From the NCBI RefSeq assembly GCF_036825535.1, contig NZ_CP098812.1:868001-932000 (forward strand): a stretch of 64,000 bases of DNA, read 5' to 3'. Under the pieces are notes generated by a model, which had not been told where the DNA came from, did not search any database, and saw only the letters and a list, made by a program, of their open reading frames with translations. Position numbers and translations under genes: made by a program. Source of the DNA: Parasalinivibrio latis (GTDB lineage: Bacteria; Pseudomonadota; Gammaproteobacteria; Enterobacterales; Vibrionaceae). Below, piece after piece: positions 16,302 to 24,915 of this stretch; the stretch's first letter is position 1; each line of letters begins with the position of its first letter.

Positions 16302-17306
16302 TTATTCGCTGAGCCAACCTTCAATGACATCAGGGTTCTGTTCTACCCACTGTTGTGCGACATCTGCCGGTTCTTCATCATCCTCGGCAATACTGTATAT
16401 CCACTGGCTGACTTCTGATGCATCAAAAGAAACATTTTTCAGGAAGTTAGCGACTTTTGGTGCGCGTGTTTCCAGTGAGGCACTGTAGGCAACATAGACC
16501 TCTGTAGTCGGTGCCCCGCACGTTATTGCGCTGTCTTCCAGCCAGTTCTCAGTATCGTTAAACTTGTAACAACCATCAGGGTTGTATTCAACATGCCCTT
16601 TTTTGGAGTCTCCGGCATAACCGGTAAATTCAGGTTCTTCCAGCTTTCTCAGGTCGTAGGCTGAGTGAATCCACTCCGGCGTCCAGTAATAGAAAAGGAT
16701 TCCCTTTTTCTTTCTGTAAGCAGTTTTAAGCTGGGCCTTTATCAAGGAATCAGAAATGATGACCGGGGTGTAATACTTGTCAAAGCCATATCCTTTGGCT
16801 TTTACCTGATTGATTTTCACACCTGACCAACCGGGAGCACCTGGCCAATATTCGCCCTTACCATCTCCGTCACTGTCAAACAGCTTGGCAATTTCAGGTT
16901 TTGCAAGGTCATGAACAGTCTTTACGCCGTACTCATCCTGGATATAACCGGGAATGAAAAAACCATCGGTACCGAGGTAGGGAATGCTGTTTGCCCGGAC
17001 AGATTCTTTGCTGCCCGGAGCAACAAATTTGGCCCAGGGTTGGGTTTGTGATGATGTCCAAACGTCAGGGTGGACATCAATACTGCCCTTTCCTTTGTCC
17101 ATGGCAGCCCAGATAGCTGCCTGGTCTGCTGCGATGATTTCGACATTGACATCCAAGTGCTTTTCCATCACCACTTTTAACACATTCTCGATAGCTAAAG
17201 ATGCGTCCCAGGTGACTTCACCTATGACGACAGTTTCTTTAGCCTGAGCTGCTGCAGACAGTCCCAACAATGCGGACAAGCCCAAAGTTGTTATTTTCTT
17301 ATGCAT
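16302..17306 (-). CDS. caiX: Periplasmic carnitine/betaine-binding protein of an ABC transporter
   Basis: A 334-residue OpuAC-type substrate-binding protein. The signal peptide (MHKKITTLGLSALLGLSAAAQA) is cleaved after AQA. Tryptophans in the mature part (for example VTWDAS, DVWTSS, YYWTPEW) suit an aromatic cage for quaternary amines. The context of carnitine genes suggests carnitine as ligand, as for CaiX of Pseudomonas, but glycine betaine or choline is possible. An unusual DSDGDGKGE loop (residues 144-152) looks like an EF-hand calcium site. It is the third gene of the ATPase-permease-binding protein unit, 91 bp after the permease. Confidence 0.88.
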   Translation of the reverse strand: MHKKITTLGLSALLGLSAAAQAKETVVIGEVTWDASLAIENVLKVVMEKHLDVNVEIIAADQAAIWAAMDKGKGSIDVHPDVWTSSQTQPWAKFVAPGSKESVRANSIPYLGTDGFFIPGYIQDEYGVKTVHDLAKPEIAKLFDSDGDGKGEYWPGAPGWSGVKINQVKAKGYGFDKYYTPVIISDSLIKAQLKTAYRKKKGILFYYWTPEWIHSAYDLRKLEEPEFTGYAGDSKKGHVEYNPDGCYKFNDTENWLEDSAITCGAPTTEVYVAYSASLETRAPKVANFLKNVSFDASEVSQWIYSIAEDDEEPADVAQQWVEQNPDVIEGWLSE

Positions 17307-17397
17307 TCGGTTCCCTCTTTTTGCACGGTAATGTGATGTTTCGTCGTACGTGATTTCTCATTCACCAATATGGGGAGAGGTCGTCCCCCCAACATTT

Positions 17398-18717
17398 TTA
17401 TTGAGTCTGTTTGTGGCGTCCCTGAATGATGCGGTCAAGGATCATTGCGCAAAGGACAATCGCCAACCCGGCCAGGAGCCCTTTGCCTGCTTCAAGGTGC
17501 TGGAGGGAGAAGAGCACGTCGTACCCCAGTCCTCCGGCGCCGATTAGCGCAGCAACGACAACCATGGACAGGCTCATCATGATGCTCTGGTTGATACCCG
17601 TCATGATGGATGGCACTGCCAGGGGTAATTCGGCTTTGAACAGAATCTGTCTGGGGCTTGCTCCGAATGCCAGCATGGCTTCAATCACCGATTTATCGAT
17701 TTGCTGTATCCCCAGACAGGTCAGACGGATCATCGGCGGCATAGCAAATACCACTGTTGCCAGCACTGCAGGGGGTTTCCCAACTGAGAAAAAGGCGATT
17801 GCCGGGATGAGGTAAACAAAGCTGGGCATTGTCTGCATCAAATCGAGCAGGGGGTTAAGAATGGCGTTAAACCGGGGGCTTTTGGCCGCGAAAATACCCA
17901 GTGGTGCACCAATGATCAGGCAAATGAATACCGAGGCGCCGACAAGGGCCATTGTGCTCATGGCTTTATCCCAAAAACCGAAGATCCCAAGATAGGCCAA
18001 TGCAAATGCTGTGAACGCAACTACCCGCCACCCAGCCATTTTCCATGCGGTCAGAAGGAGCAGAAGCGCCATCACAGGCCAGGGGATACCGATGAAAATC
18101 AGTTCCAGTAAATTGAGGATCTCCCTGATGGTCCAGGTTATTGACTCGAAGAAACTCTCAAAAGAGATCGTTAGCCAGTCTACTGCTGCGTCTATGCCTT
18201 TTGCTGTCCCTTTGGTAATGGTCCGGGAGTGGGGGAAAGTCTCTACAAAGCTGACAACTTCCGAAGCACAAAATCGATAGATGGTGATGGGGTAGATGGC
18301 AACAACGAGCAGCAGCCCGGTAAACATCCTGTTGGTACTGGTACCGCAATTATCCGTGGGGTTGATTTTCCAGCGGTTAAACAAATTGTGGTAAACCCGG
18401 TTGGCCGCAAGCCCCCCTAAAAGCCTGCCTGCGAGAAATACCAAAAGGCCGGGGGCGATATTTTGGGACTCAGCACCCAATTGGGAACCAAGCATGACCA
18501 GCCCCATGACGTCAGTGGCGGCCAGTATCCAAAATAATCCCCAAATTCCCCGGCTGGCAGCCCACAATGGCCCCCAGAGCATGGCTGCGGTATTGATTGA
18601 AAGCGTTCTCCCGTTTGCTATCTGGGTAAACTGGTTTGTGTAGTAATCGGTGGAGCTGACCAGGAATGCCTTCAGTTGCTCGGTTTCACGGTGGGTTGCT
18701 TTTGAAGTGTCAGTCAT
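17398..18717 (-). CDS. Quaternary-amine ABC transporter permease with extra N-terminal domain
   Basis: ProW-type inner-membrane permease, 439 residues, longer than E. coli ProW (354). Residues about 225-435 hold the usual permease domain with the EAA-type loop (IEAMLAFGASPRQILFKAELPLAVPSI in part). The first roughly 130 residues are additional. They contain YYTNQF and an ALSINTAAMLWGPLW-like stretch followed by two or three hydrophobic segments that resemble DUF2628-type domains. Start ATG 18717 overlaps the ATPase stop by 8 nt (ATGACTGA), which shows translational coupling; an upstream in-frame start would run 48 nt further into the ATPase gene. Confidence 0.9.
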   Translation of the reverse strand: MTDTSKATHRETEQLKAFLVSSTDYYTNQFTQIANGRTLSINTAAMLWGPLWAASRGIWGLFWILAATDVMGLVMLGSQLGAESQNIAPGLLVFLAGRLLGGLAANRVYHNLFNRWKINPTDNCGTSTNRMFTGLLLVVAIYPITIYRFCASEVVSFVETFPHSRTITKGTAKGIDAAVDWLTISFESFFESITWTIREILNLLELIFIGIPWPVMALLLLLTAWKMAGWRVVAFTAFALAYLGIFGFWDKAMSTMALVGASVFICLIIGAPLGIFAAKSPRFNAILNPLLDLMQTMPSFVYLIPAIAFFSVGKPPAVLATVVFAMPPMIRLTCLGIQQIDKSVIEAMLAFGASPRQILFKAELPLAVPSIMTGINQSIMMSLSMVVVAALIGAGGLGYDVLFSLQHLEAGKGLLAGLAIVLCAMILDRIIQGRHKQTQ

Positions 18718-19777
18718 TTTGTTTTTCCCCTTTAATTCCGCGCAGGAGCAACTGTGTTGTGACAATACCTATTGGGGTTCCGTTGTCTTCAATAACAATG
18801 GGGCGTTCATGTTCAACGGCAAGGTCAATCAGGTGATCCAGGTCCGATTCCCGTTCGGCGACAGGGCATTCCGTCAGATCAAGTGCAGGATGAGGTTGCA
18901 CCTTATCGAGAGGCACCATAATTGCCTCCGCACTGACTAATTTGAGTTTGGAGATGTCTTTGACGAATTCTGCAACGTATTCGTTTGCCGGTTGGGTGAC
19001 AATCTCTTCCGGGGTGCCAATCTGGACGATTTCTCCGTCCTTCATGATGGCGATTCGGTTTCCGATACGGATTGCCTCATCCAGATCGTGGGTAATGAAC
19101 AGGGTGGTTTTGTTCATTGATTTGGAAAGTGCCAGAAACTGGTCCTGCAATTGCCGCCGGATGAGCGGATCCAGGGCACTGAAGGGTTCATCCATAAGCA
19201 ATATTTCCGGGTCAGCCGCCATGGCGCGAGCAAGCCCGACGCGCTGTTGCATACCGCCCGACAGTTCTGAAGGGAGCCGGTCCTCCCAGCCACTCAGTTG
19301 TACCAGATCCAGTTTGTCCTGGGCTATCCGAAGGCGTTTTTGTTCATCCACATTACGCAGCTCCAGTCCCAGAGCCACGTTTTCCTGTACGGTCCTGTGG
19401 GGAAGCAGTGCGGTGTGCTGAAATACCATCCCGATTTTTTCGGCACGGATTTGCCGGAGCTGTTCCGGGTTCAGCGCATTGATATCAACGTCACCGATGA
19501 GGATGTCACCGGAGGTGGGTTCTATCAGCCGGTTAATGTGGCGTACGAGGGTGGACTTTCCGCTTCCGGAAAGTCCCATAATGCAGAAGATCTCGCCTTG
19601 ATGGGCTTGAAATGAAGCATTGGCAACACCTACTACACAATCAAATTCGCTGTGTACTTCGTCTTTGCTGAGACCCCTTTGTTTTACTGCTTGCAGTGCT
19701 TCATCTGCACGATGCCCAAATATCTTCCATACGTTTCGACATTCTATCGCGGGCTTGCTTACTTCCTGTATAGTCAT
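18710..19777 (-). CDS. Quaternary-amine ABC transporter ATP-binding protein
   Basis: ProV-type ATPase, 355 residues, energising uptake of carnitine or betaine. Walker A (GLSGSGKST) near residue 70, signature LSGGMQQRVGLARA and Walker B LLMDEPFSALD are intact. The N-terminus has the typical betaine-transporter extension before the ABC core. A C-terminal CBS-like domain (about 285-350, PIVIEDNGTPIGIVT) is the part that senses ionic strength in OpuA-type systems. I chose ATG 19777, preceded by GTGAGGACT, over GTG 19786. It is the first gene of the transporter operon. Confidence 0.92.
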   Translation of the reverse strand: MTIQEVSKPAIECRNVWKIFGHRADEALQAVKQRGLSKDEVHSEFDCVVGVANASFQAHQGEIFCIMGLSGSGKSTLVRHINRLIEPTSGDILIGDVDINALNPEQLRQIRAEKIGMVFQHTALLPHRTVQENVALGLELRNVDEQKRLRIAQDKLDLVQLSGWEDRLPSELSGGMQQRVGLARAMAADPEILLMDEPFSALDPLIRRQLQDQFLALSKSMNKTTLFITHDLDEAIRIGNRIAIMKDGEIVQIGTPEEIVTQPANEYVAEFVKDISKLKLVSAEAIMVPLDKVQPHPALDLTECPVAERESDLDHLIDLAVEHERPIVIEDNGTPIGIVTTQLLLRGIKGEKQND

Positions 19778-20147
19778 AGTCCTCACCTGGTAGGCCGAGA
19801 TGTCGCTTCGGTTATTGTGTTTGCTTCTTGGGTGACAATATAAAACAAGATGCTTATTTTAATTATTGCTCTTGTTACAAAAATGTATCCATGACGTTTT
19901 ATTTTGGTTTTCGTATAACCAAGTTACGGAACTGGACGGTGAGTTTTTGAATAATATCGAATGATGATTGATAAAAAGCGAAGTGATTGATGTGCTACAT
20001 CCCAATCTTATACAGATCGCTAACCGGTGTGATTTTACGAAGTGGTGAGACTGGTGGGATTTATGGCGCTTGAAGGGGTTTAATTTGGGCAATTTGTCCG
20101 AATAACGCCACCGGAGTGAGTCTTATTTTCCGGCGGCGGCATTCCAG
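19778..20147. other. Intergenic region: carnitine transporter promoter and yitT 3' side
   Basis: A 370-bp gap with no gene I can support. The A/T-rich part at 19830-19880 contains ACAAGA and TCTTGT arms about 19 bp apart around ATGCTTATTTT, a core that partly resembles the BKACE operator. A minus-strand hairpin with a G-T wobble at 20107-20137 may end yitT transcription, but it has no T-tract. Confidence 0.4.
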
Positions 20148-20756
20148 TTATTTAGCGTATACAACAAGATACCTGTCGTTACGGTGATTCATAGTCAGTA
20201 CCATATTGATAATCACTGCACCTGCCACTGACCACACCATTATCCACGGTGACACCATAAAGAATGAGGCAACCAGGATGGCGGAGTCAAAAACGATCTG
20301 GACGTTGCCGGCCTTAATGCCAAAACGGTCCTGACAATAAACTGCCAATACGTTTATACCGCCAAGGCTTGCATGGTGTCTGAACAGCATCAGCATCCCT
20401 ACGCCAAGAAGTAACCCCCCGATAACAGCACAGTAAGCTGGGTCAAGCGAGGCCGGAGTGAAGAACATAGGGATATGATCCACCATGATTGATACCGCGC
20501 CACCGCAGAGGATACTGTTCAGGGCAAAACGACGGCTGATGCGCCACCAGGCCATAAAGTAAAAAGGAAGGTTGCAGGCGAAATAGAGTTTGCCGAAAGA
20601 CAAGCCGGTGTAATGGCTCATCAAAAGGGCTAAGCCGGTTGTGCCCCCGGTCAGTAATCCTCCCTGCTGGAGGAAAAACACACCCTGTGCGACGATAAAA
20701 CACGCAGAAGCCATGGCAATGACGTCTTCGAGCGCCGAATGCTTTATTTTTTCCAA
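20148..20756 (-). CDS. yitT: YitT-family membrane protein
   Basis: A 202-residue inner-membrane protein of the YitT family (DUF161-type), with five to six hydrophobic segments. Glycine-rich QQGGLLTGGTTGLALL and HASLGGINVLAVY repeats are characteristic of the family and suggest internal duplication. The protein lacks the C-terminal cytosolic DUF2179 domain of longer YitT members. Its function is not established to my knowledge. It is divergent from glyA, with a 455-bp gap. Confidence 0.82.
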   Translation of the reverse strand: MEKIKHSALEDVIAMASACFIVAQGVFFLQQGGLLTGGTTGLALLMSHYTGLSFGKLYFACNLPFYFMAWWRISRRFALNSILCGGAVSIMVDHIPMFFTPASLDPAYCAVIGGLLLGVGMLMLFRHHASLGGINVLAVYCQDRFGIKAGNVQIVFDSAILVASFFMVSPWIMVWSVAGAVIINMVLTMNHRNDRYLVVYAK

Positions 20757-20921
20757 TTTACTACCCTACATCACATCAATACTGGCTGGTGGAAACTGAA
20801 AAGGTTGTTTCCGAAAATACCGCAGTAAAAGGCGGGACAGGCATTGTATTTAGGAATGCGGCGAGAATGAAGTTCCTCTGGTAAAACAATGAAAATGGAC
20901 TGTCATCATAGGTGAACAAGG

Positions 20922-20942
20922 TGTAAACCTTAGCTGTTTACA
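20922..20942. promoter_or_regulatory. Dyad TGTAAAC-N7-GTTTACA in the yitT/glyA gap
   Basis: Perfect 7-bp inverted arms with a 7-nt spacer, 166 bp from the yitT start and 270 bp from the glyA start. It looks like a dimeric regulator site. The rest of the 20757-21100 stretch is A/T-rich with no gene. Confidence 0.4.
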
Positions 20943-21075
20943 TGTGCTGGATTCATGGGGATTTGATGTGTCATTAAGGGTGGAAATGAAAAAAACTCAT
21001 ACTCATCATGAGAATTTCCCACGAAATCCTCATGAAAAAATGTTTTTAGCGCTACCTGATCCGTATCAAATTTTG

Positions 21076-21119
21076 TAGAATAGCCCCCATTATTGCAAGT
21101 GTGACGAAAACGATTGCGC
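21076..21119 (+). promoter_or_regulatory. glyA promoter -10 and PurR-like box
   Basis: A TAGAAT at 21076-21081 is a plausible -10 element, with no good -35. ACGAAAACGATTGCGC at 21104-21119 matches the PurR box with few changes and sits just downstream of the start region. PurR repression of glyA is established in E. coli, so the site is plausible here. Confidence 0.55.
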
Positions 21120-21211
21120 GCCCGTGATTGCTGGCTTCGTCAAACTGGCAGATTTCATCATTTCAGGGTTCATTTTTTTACTTTCAGGATTATCTGAGTC
21201 AGGAGATACAG

Positions 21212-22465
21212 ATGCTAAAGCGTGACATGAATATCGCTGATTACGATCCGGAGCTTTATGCTGCGATTCAGGAAGAAGTAGCTCGTCAGGAAGAACACAT
21301 TGAGCTCATCGCTTCTGAAAACTACACCAGCCCTCGTGTAATGGAAGCCCAAGGCTCCCAGCTTACCAACAAATATGCTGAAGGCTATCCGGGTAAGCGC
21401 TACTACGGCGGTTGTGAGTTTGTTGATAAAGCAGAAGCTCTGGCAATTGATCGCGCTTGCTCGCTGTTTGGTGCCACTTATGCCAACGTGCAGCCTCACT
21501 CCGGCTCCCAGGCCAATGCCGCTGTCTTTATGGCTCTGCTGCAACCGGGTGATACCGTTCTGGGTATGAGCCTTGCCCACGGTGGCCACCTGACTCACGG
21601 TTCCCCTGTTAACTTCTCAGGCAAGCTCTACAACGTTGTCCCTTACGGTATCGACGCTGAAGGCAAGATTAATTACGAAGAAGTGGAAACCCTGGCGCTT
21701 GAGCACAAGCCTAAGATGATTATCGGTGGTTTCTCTGCATATTCTCAGGTTGTTGACTGGAAGCGCCTGCGCGAAATCGCTGACAAAATTGGTGCTTACC
21801 TGTTCGTGGATATGGCCCACGTTGCCGGCTTGGTGGCAGCAGGTGTTTACCCAACACCGGTTCCTCATGCTCATGTTGTTACCACCACCACACACAAGAC
21901 GCTGGCTGGCCCACGTGGCGGCCTGATTGTCTCTGGTGCAAATGACGAAGAACTCTACAAGAAGCTGAACTCAGCGGTATTCCCTGGTGGACAGGGTGGC
22001 CCTCTGATGCACGTTATTGCTGCAAAGGCAGTTGCGTTCAAAGAAGCGATGGAGCCAGAGTTCACAGCCTACCAGCAGCGTGTTGTTGATAACGCTAAAG
22101 CGATGGTGAGCGTATTCCTTGAGCGCGGATACAAAATCGTATCCGGCGGCACTGAAAACCACCTGTTCCTGGTTGACCTGATTGACAAGGACATCACAGG
22201 TAAAGATGCAGACGCTGCTCTGGGCCGTGCCAACATGACTGTGAACAAGAACAGTGTGCCAAATGACCCACGCAGCCCGTTTGTCACTTCCGGTATCCGA
22301 GTTGGTACACCGTCAATCACCCGTCGTGGCTTTACTGAAGAAGATGCCAAGGCGCTGGCTGGCTGGATGTGTGACGTATTGGACAACATCGATAACGAAG
22401 CCGTTATCGAAGCGACCAAAAACAAGGTGCTTGATATCTGTAAGCGCCTGCCAGTTTACGCGTAA
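21212..22465 (+). CDS. glyA: Serine hydroxymethyltransferase
   Basis: PLP enzyme interconverting serine and glycine with transfer of a one-carbon unit to tetrahydrofolate. The product is 417 residues from ATG 21212, which has AGGAGATACAG before it; the longer open frame to 21128 is leader. The PLP-lysine motif TTTTHKTLAGPRGG is intact, as are ENYTSPRVMEAQGS and YAEGYPGKRYYGG near the N-terminus. A strong terminator follows, before nrdR. Confidence 0.98.
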   Translation: MLKRDMNIADYDPELYAAIQEEVARQEEHIELIASENYTSPRVMEAQGSQLTNKYAEGYPGKRYYGGCEFVDKAEALAIDRACSLFGATYANVQPHSGSQANAAVFMALLQPGDTVLGMSLAHGGHLTHGSPVNFSGKLYNVVPYGIDAEGKINYEEVETLALEHKPKMIIGGFSAYSQVVDWKRLREIADKIGAYLFVDMAHVAGLVAAGVYPTPVPHAHVVTTTTHKTLAGPRGGLIVSGANDEELYKKLNSAVFPGGQGGPLMHVIAAKAVAFKEAMEPEFTAYQQRVVDNAKAMVSVFLERGYKIVSGGTENHLFLVDLIDKDITGKDADAALGRANMTVNKNSVPNDPRSPFVTSGIRVGTPSITRRGFTEEDAKALAGWMCDVLDNIDNEAVIEATKNKVLDICKRLPVYA

Positions 22466-22485
22466 ATTTAACTGGTTAAACAAAG

Positions 22486-22508
22486 TGGCACCTGCGGGTG
22501 CCATTTTT
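22486..22508 (+). terminator. Rho-independent terminator after glyA
   Basis: TGGCACC / GGTGCCA with a 4-nt loop and TTTTT, 21 bp after the glyA stop. Confidence 0.9.
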
Positions 22509-22606
22509 GTATTTTGCGAATTATCTGAACCAGCTTTCCGTCTCCCTTCCTTTCTTGCTTAAGGGGAAATCGGGTACACTGTCCCTCGATAAATAGAGGA
22601 GGCCTA

Positions 22607-23056
22607 ATGCACTGTCCATTTTGTGCTGCGACTGATACCAAAGTCATCGATTCCCGCTTGGTGGCAGATGGTCACCAGGTACGTCGACGCCGCCAGTGCC
22701 TGGCGTGCAGCGAACGATTCACGACCTTTGAATCCGCTGAACTGGTGATGCCCGGCATCATCAAGAGTAACGGCAACCGCGAACCGTTCAATGAGAACAA
22801 GTTACGTGGCGGTTTCCTGCGGGCGTTGGAAAAGCGCCCAGTCAGCGCTGATGACATTGAAAAAGCCATCAACACCATTAAATCCCGAATCCGTGCGACC
22901 GGCGAACGTGAAATTCCGTCAGACATGGTCGGTGAGTTGGTGATGGAAGCACTGAAAGTGCTGGATAAAGTGGCCTACATCCGTTTCGCCTCTGTTTACC
23001 GCAGTTTTGAGGACATCCGGGAATTTGGTGAAGAAATTGCCCGGCTGGAAAAGTAA
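22607..23056 (+). CDS. nrdR: Transcriptional repressor NrdR
   Basis: ATP/dATP-sensing repressor of ribonucleotide reductase genes, 149 residues. The zinc ribbon (MHCPFC ... CLACSERFTTFE) is at residues 3-37 and an ATP-cone domain follows from about residue 49 (IIKSNGNREPFNENKL). AGAGGAGG lies before the ATG. It is the first gene of a tight run with ribD only 5 bp downstream, a standard gammaproteobacterial arrangement. Confidence 0.97.
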   Translation: MHCPFCAATDTKVIDSRLVADGHQVRRRRQCLACSERFTTFESAELVMPGIIKSNGNREPFNENKLRGGFLRALEKRPVSADDIEKAINTIKSRIRATGEREIPSDMVGELVMEALKVLDKVAYIRFASVYRSFEDIREFGEEIARLEK

Positions 23057-23061
23057 CGGTT

Positions 23062-24177
23062 ATGACCTTTTCTGATTTCGACAACCGTATGATGCGTCGC
23101 GCCCTTGAACTGGCTGCGGGTGGACGGTTTACCACGGCGCCAAACCCGAATGTGGGGTGTGTGATTGCCAAAGGGGAAAAGGTTATCGGCGAAGGTTTCC
23201 ACTTTCGAGCCGGTGAGCCCCATGCCGAAGTCCATGCCCTCCGGCAGGCTGGTGATCGTGCAAAAGGGGCTACAGCCTACGTGACCCTGGAGCCATGCTC
23301 ACATTACGGCCGTACGCCGCCTTGTGCAGAGGCTCTGATCAATATCGGTGTATCACGCGTTGTATGCGCCATGGTGGATCCCAATCCCCAGGTGGCCGGA
23401 CGTGGCATCAAGATGCTTGAGGGTGCCGGGATCCAGGTTGATGTTGGCCTTTACGGTGCCGAGGCAGAAGCGCTGAACCCTGGGTTCATTAAAAAAATGC
23501 GCTCGGGAATGCCTTATGTACAGCTTAAGCTGGCTGCCAGTCTGGATGGCCGGACTGCACTGGCCAATGGTGAAAGCAAATGGATAACTGGCCCTGAAGC
23601 GCGAAGTGATGTTCAGGTATTTCGTGCCATGAGCAGTGCAATTCTTTCCACCAGTGCCACAGTCCTTGCTGATGACCCATCCCTGAATGTGAGATGGGAG
23701 CAGCTTCCTGAGAGTGTGCAAAAAGACTACCAGAAAGCTAATTTACGCCAGCCGGTCCGGGTAGTGATTGACAGCCGGAACCGGGTGAAACCGCAACACC
23801 TGTTGTTTTCACAGCCTGGCAAGGTGATTTTGCTTCGTACCCAGCTAGGCGATGAAGCCTGGGGTGAGGATGTCGAGCAACTGATCGTCCCGGCAAAAGG
23901 TGCGGGTGTCGATCTGGCGGCAGCACTTAACTTGCTGGCGGAAAAAGGGTTGCACCAGATTTGGGTGGAAGCAGGCGCCACTCTCGCTGGCGCGCTGATT
24001 GAGCAAAAGCTGGTGGATGAGTTTATTCTCTATCAAGCCCCAAAATTGATGGGGGCTGACAGCCGTAGCCTGGTAGCACTTAGCGGTATCACCGCCATGA
24101 GTGATGTCCCAGAGCTGGATATTTCTGATGTGACTCTGGTTGGCAGGGATATCCGTATCCGGGCCATCCCGGTTTAA
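23062..24177 (+). CDS. ribD: Bifunctional riboflavin biosynthesis deaminase/reductase
   Basis: Catalyses deamination of the pyrimidine intermediate made from GTP and reduction of its ribosyl side chain. The 371-residue product has the N-terminal deaminase domain with HAEVHAL and PCSHYGRTPPC zinc motifs and a C-terminal DHFR-like reductase domain from about 150 (VQLKLAASLDGRTA). No FMN riboswitch can be present upstream because nrdR is 5 bp away. Confidence 0.97.
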   Translation: MTFSDFDNRMMRRALELAAGGRFTTAPNPNVGCVIAKGEKVIGEGFHFRAGEPHAEVHALRQAGDRAKGATAYVTLEPCSHYGRTPPCAEALINIGVSRVVCAMVDPNPQVAGRGIKMLEGAGIQVDVGLYGAEAEALNPGFIKKMRSGMPYVQLKLAASLDGRTALANGESKWITGPEARSDVQVFRAMSSAILSTSATVLADDPSLNVRWEQLPESVQKDYQKANLRQPVRVVIDSRNRVKPQHLLFSQPGKVILLRTQLGDEAWGEDVEQLIVPAKGAGVDLAAALNLLAEKGLHQIWVEAGATLAGALIEQKLVDEFILYQAPKLMGADSRSLVALSGITAMSDVPELDISDVTLVGRDIRIRAIPV

Positions 24178-24226
24178 TTGATTTTTGAAGTAATGCCTGA
24201 CAATTGTGGTGTTACAGGAAACACAG

Positions 24227-24886
24227 ATGTTTACAGGAATTGTAGAAGCGGTTGGCCGTATTAAGGCCATCACACCCAAGGGTGAAGATGTCTCTGTCAC
24301 TGTGCAGAGTGGCAAGCTGTCTCTGGATGACGTGAAACTGGGTGACAGTATTGCCACCAACGGTGTGTGCCTGACCGTGGTGAAACTTAATAAAGATGGC
24401 TACGTCGCCGATCTTTCTGTCGAGACCCTCAACCGCACGGCATTCGCTCACTATAAAGCCGGTGAGCCGGTTAACCTTGAAAAGGCGATGCAGCCAACTA
24501 CCCGTTTTGGCGGTCATATTGTTTCCGGCCACGTAGACGGTGTCGGCACCATAACTACCCGCCAGCCGGTAGGCCGGGCCGTGGAGTTTTGGGTCGAAGC
24601 GCCGAAAGAGCTTGCAAGGTATATTGCCGAGAAAGGTTCAATCACTGTAGATGGTATCAGCCTGACAGTGAACGCTGTTGATGGTAACCGCTTCAAACTG
24701 ACCATTGTTCCTCACACTGCCTCAGAAACAACCATGGATCGCTTCCAGCCTGGCCGAAAGGTTAACCTGGAGGTGGACGTGATTGCCCGGTACCTGGAGC
24801 GGCTGATGATGGGGGATAAAGCCGCAGAGCCTGCCGGTTCAGGCCTCTCTATGGCAACGCTGGCTAAAGCCGGCTTCTTAAAATAA
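24227..24886 (+). CDS. ribE: Riboflavin synthase alpha chain
   Basis: Dismutates two 6,7-dimethyl-8-ribityllumazine molecules to riboflavin. The 219-residue product begins MFTGIVEAVG at ATG 24227, with ACAGGAAACACAG before it; the frame to 24206 is leader. The two lumazine-binding repeats are visible (about residues 1-96 and 97-200, with GHIVSGHVDGVG and ITVDGISLTVN). Also called ribC in some genomes. It lies 49 bp after ribD. Confidence 0.96.
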   Translation: MFTGIVEAVGRIKAITPKGEDVSVTVQSGKLSLDDVKLGDSIATNGVCLTVVKLNKDGYVADLSVETLNRTAFAHYKAGEPVNLEKAMQPTTRFGGHIVSGHVDGVGTITTRQPVGRAVEFWVEAPKELARYIAEKGSITVDGISLTVNAVDGNRFKLTIVPHTASETTMDRFQPGRKVNLEVDVIARYLERLMMGDKAAEPAGSGLSMATLAKAGFLK

Positions 24887-24915
24887 TTCGATTTCGTGAG
24901 TGAAGGACTTGTTGT

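Noticed and set aside
20757..21211. Glycine riboswitch before glyA
   Set aside because: The region lacks the tandem aptamer core pattern; a PurR-like box and promoter explain the leader better.
23057..23061. FMN riboswitch for the riboflavin operon
   Set aside because: Only 5 bp separate nrdR and ribD, and I see no RFN-type structure before nrdR or ribH. Vibrionaceae are known to place the riboswitch before a separate ribB elsewhere.
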